Positions 53,946 through 62,348 of a stretch of DNA of 64,000 nt are shown here, piece by piece. The position numbers were made by a program, and so were the translations under genes. Positions within the stretch are counted from its first letter, which is position 1. Each line of letters opens with the position of its first letter. Source of the stretch: Planctomycetota bacterium (GTDB taxonomy: Bacteria > Planctomycetota > UBA1135 > GCA-002686595). The notes below the pieces were generated by a model. It searched no databases. It was given only the letters and a program-made list of their open reading frames with translations, and was not told the origin of the DNA. The stretch lies in assembly GCA_022446815.1 (NCBI GenBank), contig JAKVCD010000001.1, positions 232,997 to 296,996 on the forward strand, written 5' to 3'.

Positions 53946-54551
53946 TCAGTGGGTGGTGAAACTCACGTCTCCCTCGGGGCTGATCCAGAGGACACGGACG
54001 GGCGCCCGCCGTGTAGGGCCAAGCGTGAGCGGATTTGCACCAGAGATCGTGAAGGTGAGACGCCATTCACTGCTGGTCTCTCGGTTTGAAACGAGGAATC
54101 CAACCTCATCTGTGTTGGCGTCGACGAAGAACGACCCCTCTTCAATGGGAGAGGCGAGGGGGAACTCATCGCCTTCGGCAGAGAGGAAGCCAGGAACAGA
54201 GAGGTCAATGTCGCTCGTATCGATGTTGGAGAGCGGCTCAAGGGTGTACTCGATCGAGAACGCCTGGGTGGGTGAGCCGATGAACTTGAACCCGTCGTAC
54301 TGATCTAAACTAAAGAAGTCGCCAATGTGCCCTTCGATAGTCCAGCGGTCTCCAACAGTTAGGTCGCCAAGGTTTGGGGCCCCGCACGTACAGCCGCCCG
54401 GGAAGTCGAGGCCAGTGTCGGTCTCGTGTACGTAGCGGTCATCCCAGGATGTAGGAGCGCCACCTGCGCCTGAGCTGCCGGAGGGAGAGGAGTCGCCTTC
54501 GCAGCCAACGAAGATGGGGATTGCGAGAAGGATGGGGAGTGTGCGCTGCAT
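53946..54551 (-). CDS. Hypothetical lipoprotein
   Basis: 201 residues from ATG 54551: MQRTLPILLAIPIFVGC carries the lipobox FVGC. After a Ser/Gly linker, the domain is beta-rich with CTCGAPNLGDLTVGDRW and no known catalytic motif; it resembles pre-peptidase C-terminal-type sandwiches (YDGFKFIGSPTQAFSIEYTL). Not recognised further. An upstream in-frame start at 54617 is rejected because it would mask the signal peptide. Confidence 0.6.
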   Translation of the reverse strand: MQRTLPILLAIPIFVGCEGDSSPSGSSGAGGAPTSWDDRYVHETDTGLDFPGGCTCGAPNLGDLTVGDRWTIEGHIGDFFSLDQYDGFKFIGSPTQAFSIEYTLEPLSNIDTSDIDLSVPGFLSAEGDEFPLASPIEEGSFFVDANTDEVGFLVSNRETSSEWRLTFTISGANPLTLGPTRRAPVRVLWISPEGDVSFTTH

Positions 54552-54652
54552 GATCAGGGAGTGTTGTTTCAACCTCTGATCATATGCGGGGGGCAGATTT
54601 TTGGGTGTAAAGGCCACGAAACGCTCCTCCTGGCATAGGATCCCGCCCCGTC

Positions 54653-55387
54653 ATGACGCATGAGCTCAAGATCGCGATGTGGTCAGGCCCGCGGAACATC
54701 TCCACAGCGCTGATGCGCTCATGGGAGAATCGCAGCGATACGGTCGTCTGCGATGAGCCTCTCTACGCGCACTACCTCAACGAGACTGGGCTAGAGCACG
54801 CCATGCGCGATGAGGTGATCGCCTCTCAACCGACAGACTGGCGCGCTGTGGCGGCCTATCTCACCGAGCCGAACCCTGGCGGCGTGCGAGTTCACTACCA
54901 AAAGCACATGGCTCACCACCTCCTCGACGGGGTCGGTCGCGGCTGGCTCTCTCGGCTCGTGAACTGCTTCCTGATCCGAGAGCCGAGAGGGATGCTCCCC
55001 TCGCTCGATAAAAAGCTCCCGAACCCGAGGTTGGAAGACACTGCCCTCCCACAGCAGGTCGCCCTGTTTGAAGCCGAACGTGAGCGAACAGGCGAGACGC
55101 CCCCCGTGATCGACAGTAAGGACGTCCTGCTTGATCCAAGAGGCGTGCTCGGCGCGCTCTGTGACAGGCTGGGCCTCCCCTTCGAGGAGGCGATGCTCTC
55201 TTGGCCCAAGGGCCCTCGCTCTACAGACGGTGTCTGGGCCTCGCACTGGTACGGTAACGTCGAAGAGAGCACGGGCTTTGGGCCCTACCGGGCTAGCGAA
55301 GCGGCCTTGCCTGCGCACCTCGCCGCGATGTACGACGAGTGCCTCGCCCTCTACGAAAATCTCCACGCCCACCGCATCACCGCCTGA
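54653..55387 (+). CDS. Sulfotransferase-like P-loop protein
   Basis: 244 residues. MWSGPRNISTALMRSWENRS (about 9-28) is the PAPS 5'-phosphosulfate-like P-loop; FLIREPRGMLPSLDKKL carries the 3'-phosphate Arg/Ser region. The family is often encoded beside class IV aminotransferases, as here (TTG start of the next gene 11 bp after this stop). Whether it transfers sulfate is unknown; a kinase-like or regulatory role is possible. Confidence 0.75.
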   Translation: MTHELKIAMWSGPRNISTALMRSWENRSDTVVCDEPLYAHYLNETGLEHAMRDEVIASQPTDWRAVAAYLTEPNPGGVRVHYQKHMAHHLLDGVGRGWLSRLVNCFLIREPRGMLPSLDKKLPNPRLEDTALPQQVALFEAERERTGETPPVIDSKDVLLDPRGVLGALCDRLGLPFEEAMLSWPKGPRSTDGVWASHWYGNVEESTGFGPYRASEAALPAHLAAMYDECLALYENLHAHRITA

Positions 55388-55398
55388 AGGAGCCACCC

Positions 55399-56304
55399 TT
55401 GTTCCAGAAGTTTGACGAACGCAACCGCGACCTGATCGTGAACATCGGTGGTGAGCTCGTGCACCGCGACAAGGCGGGGGTCAGCCCCTTCGACTCCTTG
55501 GTCCAAGGCGGCGACGGCGTCTGGGAGGGCCTGCGTCTCTATGAGGGGAAGATCTACGCGCTCTCGGCGCACCTCGATCGCCTAGTTCACTCTGCTAAGG
55601 CCATGGCCTTTGAGGAGATCCCGAGCCATGAGGAGATCACGGCGGAGATCAAGCGCACCCTTGAGGCGAATGAGATGACAGACGGGGTGCATGTCCGGCT
55701 GACTCTCTCGCGGGGGACGAAGGTCACCTCAGGTATGGACCCGCGGCTGAATCAGTCTGGTCCGACCCTGATCGTCCTCGCAGAGCACAAGCCGCCGGTC
55801 TACGACACGAGCGGCCTCACGCTCATCACCTCGAGCGTTCGACGCTTCCCGCCTGACTGCCTCGCCCCCAAGATCCACTCCAACAACCTGATCCAGTCCA
55901 TCCAGGCGAAGATCGAGGCGAACGCAGCGGGCGCAGATGACGCCTTGATGCTCGATCTTCGAGGTTTCGTAGCCGAGACAAACGCGACCCACGTCTTCTG
56001 TGTTCACGGTGGCGAGGTCTTCACCAGCCGGCTCGTGGCATGCCCGGAGGGGGTCACCCGCAGGACTGTCCTCGCGCTGTGCGCTGAGAATGACATCTCA
56101 GCTGTCGAGCGAGACTTCACCCAGGCCGAGGTCTACCGGGCGGACGAGATGTTCTGCACCGGGACCATGGGTGAGCTCGCCTGCGTCTCAAAGGTGGATG
56201 GGCGCACGATCGGCTCTGGTGAGGTGGGGCCGGTGACGAAGCGGCTCTCTGAGCTCTATCGGGAGCACGTCCTCGCGACGGGCGAGCGGGTAGTAGACGC
56301 CTAA
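55399..56304 (+). CDS. Class IV aminotransferase (branched-chain / D-amino-acid type)
   Basis: 301 residues from TTG 55399 (AAGGAG 7 nt upstream); no ATG nearby has a ribosome site. PLP-fold IV motifs: GGDGVWEGLRLYEGKIYAL, LTLSRGTKVTSGMDP, PKIHSNNLIQSIQAKIEANA (with Lys of the Schiff base in the early part of this stretch), DLRGFVAETNATHVFCV and RADEMFCTGTMGELA. The family includes IlvE and D-alanine aminotransferase; substrate not fixed. Paired with the sulfotransferase-like gene and 42 bp before rpiB. Confidence 0.85.
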   Translation: MFQKFDERNRDLIVNIGGELVHRDKAGVSPFDSLVQGGDGVWEGLRLYEGKIYALSAHLDRLVHSAKAMAFEEIPSHEEITAEIKRTLEANEMTDGVHVRLTLSRGTKVTSGMDPRLNQSGPTLIVLAEHKPPVYDTSGLTLITSSVRRFPPDCLAPKIHSNNLIQSIQAKIEANAAGADDALMLDLRGFVAETNATHVFCVHGGEVFTSRLVACPEGVTRRTVLALCAENDISAVERDFTQAEVYRADEMFCTGTMGELACVSKVDGRTIGSGEVGPVTKRLSELYREHVLATGERVVDA

Positions 56305-56346
56305 GCGATCCATCGAGACCGGGGCTTCCGCTTGTAGAATGCGGGC

Positions 56347-57177
56347 GTGAGATCGATCTCAAAGGATGAGCTCTCGGGGCTGGTCCACCGCGTGGTGGGC
56401 GAGGTCCTCGGACAGCGTGGCCGAGGCGCAGGCGTCCGCTTGGGCGGCGTGCACGTGACGCTCGGCTCCTGCGACGGGCCGGCGAGGCCCGCGGATCCCG
56501 ACCCAGAGGAGGGTAAGAAGAAGGGGCGCGGGCGGGAGCTCGTCACCTTGCGCTGTCTAGAGGCGGTGCCCGACGGCGGCCGCTTCGTCGTCCCGGGCGG
56601 CGCGACCCCCACGCCAGCCGCGCGTGAGGAGGCTTGGCGTCGACGCATCGAGCTCGTGGAGGGGCACACTGCAGCGGTCGGGCAGCGAGCGCAGACGCCA
56701 GGTCGCGCGCTACGAGTCGCGGTCGCCTCTGACCACGGGGGCTTCACTATGAAGACTGAGGTGCTCAAGTGGATTGATGAGCTCGGGCACACGGTCTTCG
56801 ACCTCGGCTGTAAGGACGAGTCCGCCGTCGACTATCCGGACTTCGCCCATGCCGTCGCAGAGGCGGTCACCCACGGGCGCTGCGACCTCGGCGTCGTCGT
56901 CGACGGGGCAGGCATCGGCTCAGCTATGGCGGCGAACAAGGTCCCGGGCGTACGGGCCGCGCTCTGCTATGACGAGCAGACAGCGCGTAACGCACGCGAG
57001 CATAACTACGCCAACGTCCTCACCCTCGGAGGGAGGATGCAATCAGCCGAGCGCCTCCGCGCAATCGTCGAGGCCTTCCTCGCGACGCCGGAGGGAGCAG
57101 CGCGGCACGGCCGAAGGGTCGATAAGATCACCGACATCGAGCGTCGCTATGCATCGAGAGGAGGAGAGGGGAAATGA
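56347..57177 (+). CDS. rpiB: Ribose-5-phosphate isomerase B-like protein with N-terminal extension
   Basis: 276 residues with a GTG start; canonical RpiB is ~150. The core begins at about 122: VAVASDHGGFTMKTEVL, DYPDFAHAVAEAV, DGAGIGSAMAANKVPGVRAA and HNYANVLTLGGR. The usual catalytic Cys of the C-G-T-G-x-G loop is Asp186 here. The first ~120 residues are extra: a helix DELSGLVHRVVGEVLGQ, a strand GVHVTLGSCDGPAR, a basic/acidic linker and a second helix. The helix and strand resemble the DeoC N-terminus. It isomerises ribose-5-P and ribulose-5-P, if active. Stop overlaps the deoC ATG (ATGA). Confidence 0.8.
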   Translation: MRSISKDELSGLVHRVVGEVLGQRGRGAGVRLGGVHVTLGSCDGPARPADPDPEEGKKKGRGRELVTLRCLEAVPDGGRFVVPGGATPTPAAREEAWRRRIELVEGHTAAVGQRAQTPGRALRVAVASDHGGFTMKTEVLKWIDELGHTVFDLGCKDESAVDYPDFAHAVAEAVTHGRCDLGVVVDGAGIGSAMAANKVPGVRAALCYDEQTARNAREHNYANVLTLGGRMQSAERLRAIVEAFLATPEGAARHGRRVDKITDIERRYASRGGEGK

Positions 57178-58031
57178 ACGCAGCAGAGCTAGAGCGCGTC
57201 CTTGGGGAGATCGCTCATCAAATCTTGGATCACGGCGTGGACTCGCTCGGCCAGTGGGGCTGCACCCAAGTCACCGTAGAGCTCTGCCCTGACCGCGCAC
57301 GGGGCGTGATCGAAGCGGGCGCTTGCCGCATTGGCGTCTGCACCTCAGAGCCCGCGAGCCTCTCAAACCTCGGCGGGTACATCGACCACACCTTGCTGAA
57401 GCCAGAGGCCACAGCAGCGCAGATCGACGCGGTCTGCGACGAGGCGTTGACGCACCGCTTCGCGTCAGTTTGCGTGAACGGGGCATGGACGAAGCGGGTC
57501 GCCGAGATCCTCGAGGGGTCATCGGTGAAGACCTGCACCGTTGTGGGCTTCCCCTTGGGCGCGGTCGCGCCCGAGGTCAAGGCGTACGAGGCGCGCAGGG
57601 CGATCGAGGACGGAGCCTGTGAGATCGACATGGTCATGAATGTCGGCGCGTTGAAATCGGGCGATGACGAGTTCGTCCGCCGGGACATCGCTGGTATCGC
57701 AGAGATCTGCCACAAGCACGGCGCGAGCTTGAAGGTCATCCTCGAGACCTGCCTCTTGGATCGTGACGAGATCGTCCGCGCGAGCACGCTCTCCAAGCTC
57801 GCCGGCGCGGACTTCGTGAAGACCTCAACAGGCTTCAACTCGGGGGGCGCGACGGTAGAGGACGTAGCCCTGATGAGGCAGACGGTCGGCGCTGTCATGG
57901 GCGTGAAGGCCTCAGGCGGTGTGCGCGACGCGGATGATGTAAAGGACATGATCGAGGCCGGCGCGACTCGGATCGGCGCCTCTGCTTCCGTCGCCATCGT
58001 CTCCGGCGGGAGGAGCGGCGGAGGCTACTGA
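57174..58031 (+). CDS. deoC: Deoxyribose-phosphate aldolase with N-terminal extension
   Basis: 285 residues; canonical DeoC is ~220 and begins near IDHTLLKPEAT, which here is at residue 70. Catalytic core: VCVNGAWTKRVAEIL, KTCTVVGFPLGAVAPEVKAY, EIDMVMNVGALKSGD, LKVILETCLL and ADFVKTSTGFNSGGAT with Schiff-base Lys216. It splits deoxyribose-5-P into acetaldehyde and glyceraldehyde-3-P. The first ~65 residues form an amphipathic helix (AELERVLGEIAHQILDHG) and a strand GCTQVTVELCPDRARG, resembling the RpiB extension. Overlaps rpiB and the next gene (TGATG). Confidence 0.9.
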   Translation: MNAAELERVLGEIAHQILDHGVDSLGQWGCTQVTVELCPDRARGVIEAGACRIGVCTSEPASLSNLGGYIDHTLLKPEATAAQIDAVCDEALTHRFASVCVNGAWTKRVAEILEGSSVKTCTVVGFPLGAVAPEVKAYEARRAIEDGACEIDMVMNVGALKSGDDEFVRRDIAGIAEICHKHGASLKVILETCLLDRDEIVRASTLSKLAGADFVKTSTGFNSGGATVEDVALMRQTVGAVMGVKASGGVRDADDVKDMIEAGATRIGASASVAIVSGGRSGGGY

Positions 58032-60145
58032 TGGGCCGCGCCGGGCTTTTGTCGCTTGCGGCCTGCGCGGCGGTGCTCTCTTCGTGCGCGGAGGAGTTTC
58101 AGGCTGGCGTCGAGGGCGGCGTCGAGAACCTGCTGCTCGTCACCTTTGACACGACGCGCGCTGACCGCATCGGCTGCTATGGATATGGGGGCGCGAGCAC
58201 TCCAGTCCTCGACGCCCTCGCGGCGGAGGGCGCGCTCTTCGAGCGCTGCATCGCGCCGGCGCCGGTCACGCTCCCGTCACACGCGACAGTTCTGACTGGG
58301 CTGCAACCTTACTCACACGGCGCCCGGAACAACGGGACGCACAAGCTCGGCGAGGAGATTCCCTCGATAGCCGGCATGCTTCAGGAGCAGGGCTTCGCTA
58401 CGGGTGCGGTCACCTCGGCCTTTGTGCTGGACTCACGCTTCGGCTTAGACAGCGGCTTCGACTCCTATGACGACGACCTCTCGAGCGGGAGCGGCCAAGG
58501 GAACTTTGGCTTCGCCGAGACGATCGCTGTGGACACGTCCAGCCGCGCGTTGAAGTGGCTTGAGCGCCGCGGTGATGAGCGGTGGTTCTTGTGGATCCAC
58601 TACTTCGACCCGCACGCCGACTACAACCCGCCCGAGCCTTACCGCTCACGCTTCAAGGACGAGCTATACGACGGAGAGATCGCCTACACCGACGCCATGT
58701 TCGGCGATGTGATCGAACACCTGCGCAGGGCTGGTGAGCTTGACGAGACGTTGGTCGTCGTCACCTCAGATCACGGCGAGGCCTTAGGTGAGCACGGGGA
58801 GACGACCCACGGCTTGTTTATCTATGACGCGACGACCCATGTCCCGCTCATCATGAGTCACCCCCGCTTGCCAGGGGGGGAGCGGATCGAGGGTGTCGTG
58901 GGGCTCGTTGATGTCGCGCCTACAGCTCTCGATCTCTTAGGCGTCAGCTACGGCGCCGACTTTGACGGTCGCTCCCTCGCTGGCCGGATGCTCTCTCCAG
59001 GAGCCTCGGTCGAGGAGCGGCCGGCTTACTCCGAGTCGATGTTCCCTAAGTTTGGCTTCGGCTGGTCAGAACTGCGCTCTCTGCGGGGAGACAATTGGCG
59101 CTATGTGCGCGCGCCTCGGCCTGAGCTTTATGACCTTGAAGTTGATCCTAAGGAGCTCGACGACCTCTCCGAGCGAGAGCCCGCGCTCGTCGAGCTGCGC
59201 GCAGGGGAGCTAGGCGCGACGCTGCCCGAGGTCGAGGCCGAGACCTTCACTCGTGATGGCGGTGGGATGGACTCAGAGGTCGAAGAGGCCCTCGCGGCGC
59301 TGGGGTACGCGGGCTCCGACCTCGGAGGTGAAGCGGAGGACGGCGACCTCGCAGACCCTAAGGACAAGATCGGTGACCTCACGAAGCTCCGCTTAGCAGA
59401 GGAGGCGATCGCCTTCGGCAGGGAGGAGGAGGCGGTCGAGATCTACCGCAGCTTGATCCGAGACAACCCGACGGCTGTCGACGCTCGGAACCCTCTCGCA
59501 GACCTCCTCTGGCGGATGGGAGAGCCTGAGCAGGCCCTCGAGGTGCAGCGCGAGATCGTCAAATTACCAGGGGTGAAGTCCGCTAACTTCGCCGCGCTCG
59601 CGGCGCTTGAGAAGGTCCTCGGGGTCGGCGATCCAGAGGGACACCTTGAGCTAGCGAAGGCCTGTGACCCGCGAGACCCAGGCCCGTGGGTGACTCAGGG
59701 GGACATCTTGCACGGGCCTGCAGATCCGGAGGGCGCGATCGCTGCGTATCGGCGCGCGCTCGAGATTGACCCGCGCTTTGCGAAGGCTTGGGTCGGGATC
59801 AGCGAGATTGAGGCGTCACGCCGAGACCCTGTAGCGTCGATTCGAGCCGCTGAGGAGGCCATCAAGTGTGACCCGACGCTGCACTCGCCGTGGTTCACGA
59901 AGGGCTCGATGCTGGCCGCCTCGGGTCGTCCACGTGAGGCGGTGCCTTGTCTGAAGCGCGCGGCGGAGATCGACCCTGATCACCTGCAGACCCGTTTCGG
60001 TCTCGTCTTTTTGCACAACTCCTTTGGAGAGCGTGTAGAGGCCAAGCGACAGCTCGCAGAGGCGAAGCGCATCGACCCGACGAAGGCTGCCCAGATGGCG
60101 AGCGGGAACCCGGCCATCGCCGAGCTCATGCGTCAGCTCCCTTAG
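58031..60145 (+). CDS. Sulfatase-superfamily protein fused to TPR repeats
   Basis: 704 residues. Lipobox-like VLSSC (Cys19). The N-terminal enzyme domain (about 30-420): LLVTFDTTRADRIGCYGY, CIAPAPVTLPSHATVLTG with Thr80 at the nucleophile position instead of C/S-x-P-x-R, WFLWIHYFDPHADYNPP, VVVTSDHGEALGEHGETTHG, and RAPRPELYDLEVDPKE. Then an acidic linker and at least five TPR-like units (about 455-690), such as AIAFGREEEAVEIYRSLIRD and AIAAYRRALEIDPRFAKAWV. Membrane-anchored enzyme plus binding scaffold; substrate unknown. Start overlaps the deoC stop; the end converges with the acylase gene at TTAG (60142-60145). Confidence 0.8.
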   Translation: MGRAGLLSLAACAAVLSSCAEEFQAGVEGGVENLLLVTFDTTRADRIGCYGYGGASTPVLDALAAEGALFERCIAPAPVTLPSHATVLTGLQPYSHGARNNGTHKLGEEIPSIAGMLQEQGFATGAVTSAFVLDSRFGLDSGFDSYDDDLSSGSGQGNFGFAETIAVDTSSRALKWLERRGDERWFLWIHYFDPHADYNPPEPYRSRFKDELYDGEIAYTDAMFGDVIEHLRRAGELDETLVVVTSDHGEALGEHGETTHGLFIYDATTHVPLIMSHPRLPGGERIEGVVGLVDVAPTALDLLGVSYGADFDGRSLAGRMLSPGASVEERPAYSESMFPKFGFGWSELRSLRGDNWRYVRAPRPELYDLEVDPKELDDLSEREPALVELRAGELGATLPEVEAETFTRDGGGMDSEVEEALAALGYAGSDLGGEAEDGDLADPKDKIGDLTKLRLAEEAIAFGREEEAVEIYRSLIRDNPTAVDARNPLADLLWRMGEPEQALEVQREIVKLPGVKSANFAALAALEKVLGVGDPEGHLELAKACDPRDPGPWVTQGDILHGPADPEGAIAAYRRALEIDPRFAKAWVGISEIEASRRDPVASIRAAEEAIKCDPTLHSPWFTKGSMLAASGRPREAVPCLKRAAEIDPDHLQTRFGLVFLHNSFGERVEAKRQLAEAKRIDPTKAAQMASGNPAIAELMRQLP

Positions 60146-62271
60146 TCCGGGAGCTCAAACTCGAGGACGGTCTCGCTCGTCTCGACCTCAGCGAGCTGCT
60201 CATCTGTGATCGGGAGCGGCTTGAGCTCACGCTTGGCGAAGAGCTCTGTGCATGCGGTGAGGTAGGGGAGGTCTTCACGGTCCGTCTGCCCAATCGGCGT
60301 CACGGTCCAGGACATCGGCGGGTCGGAGAGTTCGTGGAGCGCGACGTAGGCAGAGCCGATGCGGCACGTGAGGTTCATGATGTCGGGCTTCGCAAGGTCG
60401 AGGTTTGCGTTCATGAGCGAGATCCCGGGGTACATCCCTGTGGCAACGGGGAAGACCTTGCCGCCCTTGCGCAGCACGTGGACGAGTCCCCAGGGGACCT
60501 GGGGCGGAAAGGGTATGAGCTCACGAAGCCGCTTGCGCGCTCCCTTGAAAGCGTCGAACATCGCGAAGGCGTCGTCCTTGCTGAGCTCGCTAGGAGACCT
60601 CTCTAAGAGAGAGACGTCAGCCTTTGCGCTCCCGCCGTTCAACTCAAAGAGCCACAAGAGGAAGATCGTCGGCGCGCCGCTCTTTAAGTCGGGAGATCCG
60701 TCCCAGCCGAGGACGAGCTCGACATCCGAAGTGATCTTCTCGCGCGCGCCATAGTCAGCTCCAAAGGTGTTCCACACGTGTTGAAGTTGCTCTTTAAGCG
60801 GGCCGTGCGGGATCATCGTCCCGTCGGTGAGGAGCGCGATGGCCTCCTCACGAGTGAACTTCCCCTCTTTAGAGAGCTTCTGACGGAGGTACCAAGAGCG
60901 GACTGTCTCCGTTCTGCCGCCAGCGACGACGCCGGGCGGCGCGCTGTCAGGCTTAGGGTCTGCTTTTGTGCCTGTCGTTACCTCAGGGCGGTTGTTGCAG
61001 TTCTGCACAAAGCCCACCTTGGGGTTCTTGACAGTAGGCAGCTTCTTGAAGGGGATGAAGTCGTCCCAGAGAAGCTTGGGGTCTGAGCCGTCTAGAGGCT
61101 TCTTCGCGTCGACAGACTTCGGACGCTTGGGGACTCGCCCTGCGTAGACAAACTCGATATCCCCAGAAGAGTCAGCAGCGATGAGGTTGAAGTGCGCGAA
61201 CTGCAGGTTGGACATCGCATCCTCGATGTCTCCGAGGTCTTTAGCGCGGAGCATCTCTGCGTATTGGACTGGGCCCTCAGCGAGACCGAAGCAGCTGAAC
61301 CAATAGGCGACTGCATACCCTTCCTCCAAGTTGACGTGCGTGACCGGTCCGTGGACAGACCACTGCAAGACCTCTTTGAACACGGCCCCATCAGGCAGCT
61401 TGTACGAGACCTCTTGAGTCTCGAACTCGAGCTTCTTTCGACCGAAGTAGTACTTAGAGGGGTCGTCCTCTACGAGCTTGAGCTTGTAGACGTCTGTGTG
61501 ATCAGGGCTATTTGAGGTCCACGTCCAGGCGACGTGCTTGGTGCGCCCGAAGGCCGGGAGCGGGACGCCTATGAAGGCTGCGCCAGCGACCTCAAAGGAG
61601 GGCCCGCGTAAGTGCACCTCGTGGAGCCGGAACTCGTGTTTCCATGGGAGGTGCGGGTCGGCTGCGACCATAGCGGTCCCAGTCTCTGTGCGTGAGGGCG
61701 CTAGGGCCCAGCCGTTCGAGCCCACGGAGTTGTAGTGCTCGGGCCCAGTTCCAGTGGAAGGGATCGCGATCTTTGGAGCGAGCCCGCGGGCTTGACTGTT
61801 CGCGTTCCGGAGCGGGATCCAATAGTCGATCATCCTGCCTAGAGCGAGCGGCCAGGCTGGGTGGATGGGCTCAGCCCAGCCGGGGACCTCCTCCGGGTGC
61901 GCGGCCATATAGTCGTTGAAGCCTGCGGCGTAACCCTCAGCCACATCGCGTACAAGCTTGGGGAGCTTGTCGAAGGCTCGCTCTGCGTCTTGCGTGAGGC
62001 GCAGGAGCTTGAAGGTCCTGTCGATGTCCATGGCCTCTTCGCCGTCTACCTCCGTCCGTCGACCGAGCACTGTCCAGTAGCCGTTAAGCGCCTCCTCAAG
62101 CCGGTCTTCGGCGAGAGCCCAGCCATAGCCATAGCCGACCCCATAGTCCGTCTCTGAGAGGACGTGAGGCACCCCCCAGGGGTCACGGAGGACCCTGACC
62201 TGGCCTTCCTCTGTCTGGTTTGAGAGCGCTGCACTGATGACAGCGATGGCTATGAGGGCTTTAGAGATCAT
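60142..62271 (-). CDS. Penicillin-acylase family Ntn hydrolase
   Basis: 709 residues from ATG 62271; signal-like MISKALIAIAVISAALSNQ. S45 peptidase motifs: VLRDPWGVPHVLSETD, GYGWALAEDRLEEAL, and NSVGSNGWALAPSRT, where Ser185 would become the N-terminal nucleophile of the beta chain after self-cleavage. Further on, AADPHLPWKHEFRLHEVHLR and GAAFIGVPLPAFGRTKHVAW fit the family. Such enzymes hydrolyse amides including acyl-homoserine lactones and beta-lactams. An upstream start at 62346 adds 25 residues before the signal and is rejected. Confidence 0.85.
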   Translation of the reverse strand: MISKALIAIAVISAALSNQTEEGQVRVLRDPWGVPHVLSETDYGVGYGYGWALAEDRLEEALNGYWTVLGRRTEVDGEEAMDIDRTFKLLRLTQDAERAFDKLPKLVRDVAEGYAAGFNDYMAAHPEEVPGWAEPIHPAWPLALGRMIDYWIPLRNANSQARGLAPKIAIPSTGTGPEHYNSVGSNGWALAPSRTETGTAMVAADPHLPWKHEFRLHEVHLRGPSFEVAGAAFIGVPLPAFGRTKHVAWTWTSNSPDHTDVYKLKLVEDDPSKYYFGRKKLEFETQEVSYKLPDGAVFKEVLQWSVHGPVTHVNLEEGYAVAYWFSCFGLAEGPVQYAEMLRAKDLGDIEDAMSNLQFAHFNLIAADSSGDIEFVYAGRVPKRPKSVDAKKPLDGSDPKLLWDDFIPFKKLPTVKNPKVGFVQNCNNRPEVTTGTKADPKPDSAPPGVVAGGRTETVRSWYLRQKLSKEGKFTREEAIALLTDGTMIPHGPLKEQLQHVWNTFGADYGAREKITSDVELVLGWDGSPDLKSGAPTIFLLWLFELNGGSAKADVSLLERSPSELSKDDAFAMFDAFKGARKRLRELIPFPPQVPWGLVHVLRKGGKVFPVATGMYPGISLMNANLDLAKPDIMNLTCRIGSAYVALHELSDPPMSWTVTPIGQTDREDLPYLTACTELFAKRELKPLPITDEQLAEVETSETVLEFELPD

Positions 62272-62348
62272 GCGTAGAGTGTATCCACCCTCCAGAGACT
62301 TCGACTTTCGAGTTGCAGGTCTTCCGGAGGACTTACACTCATCCATCG

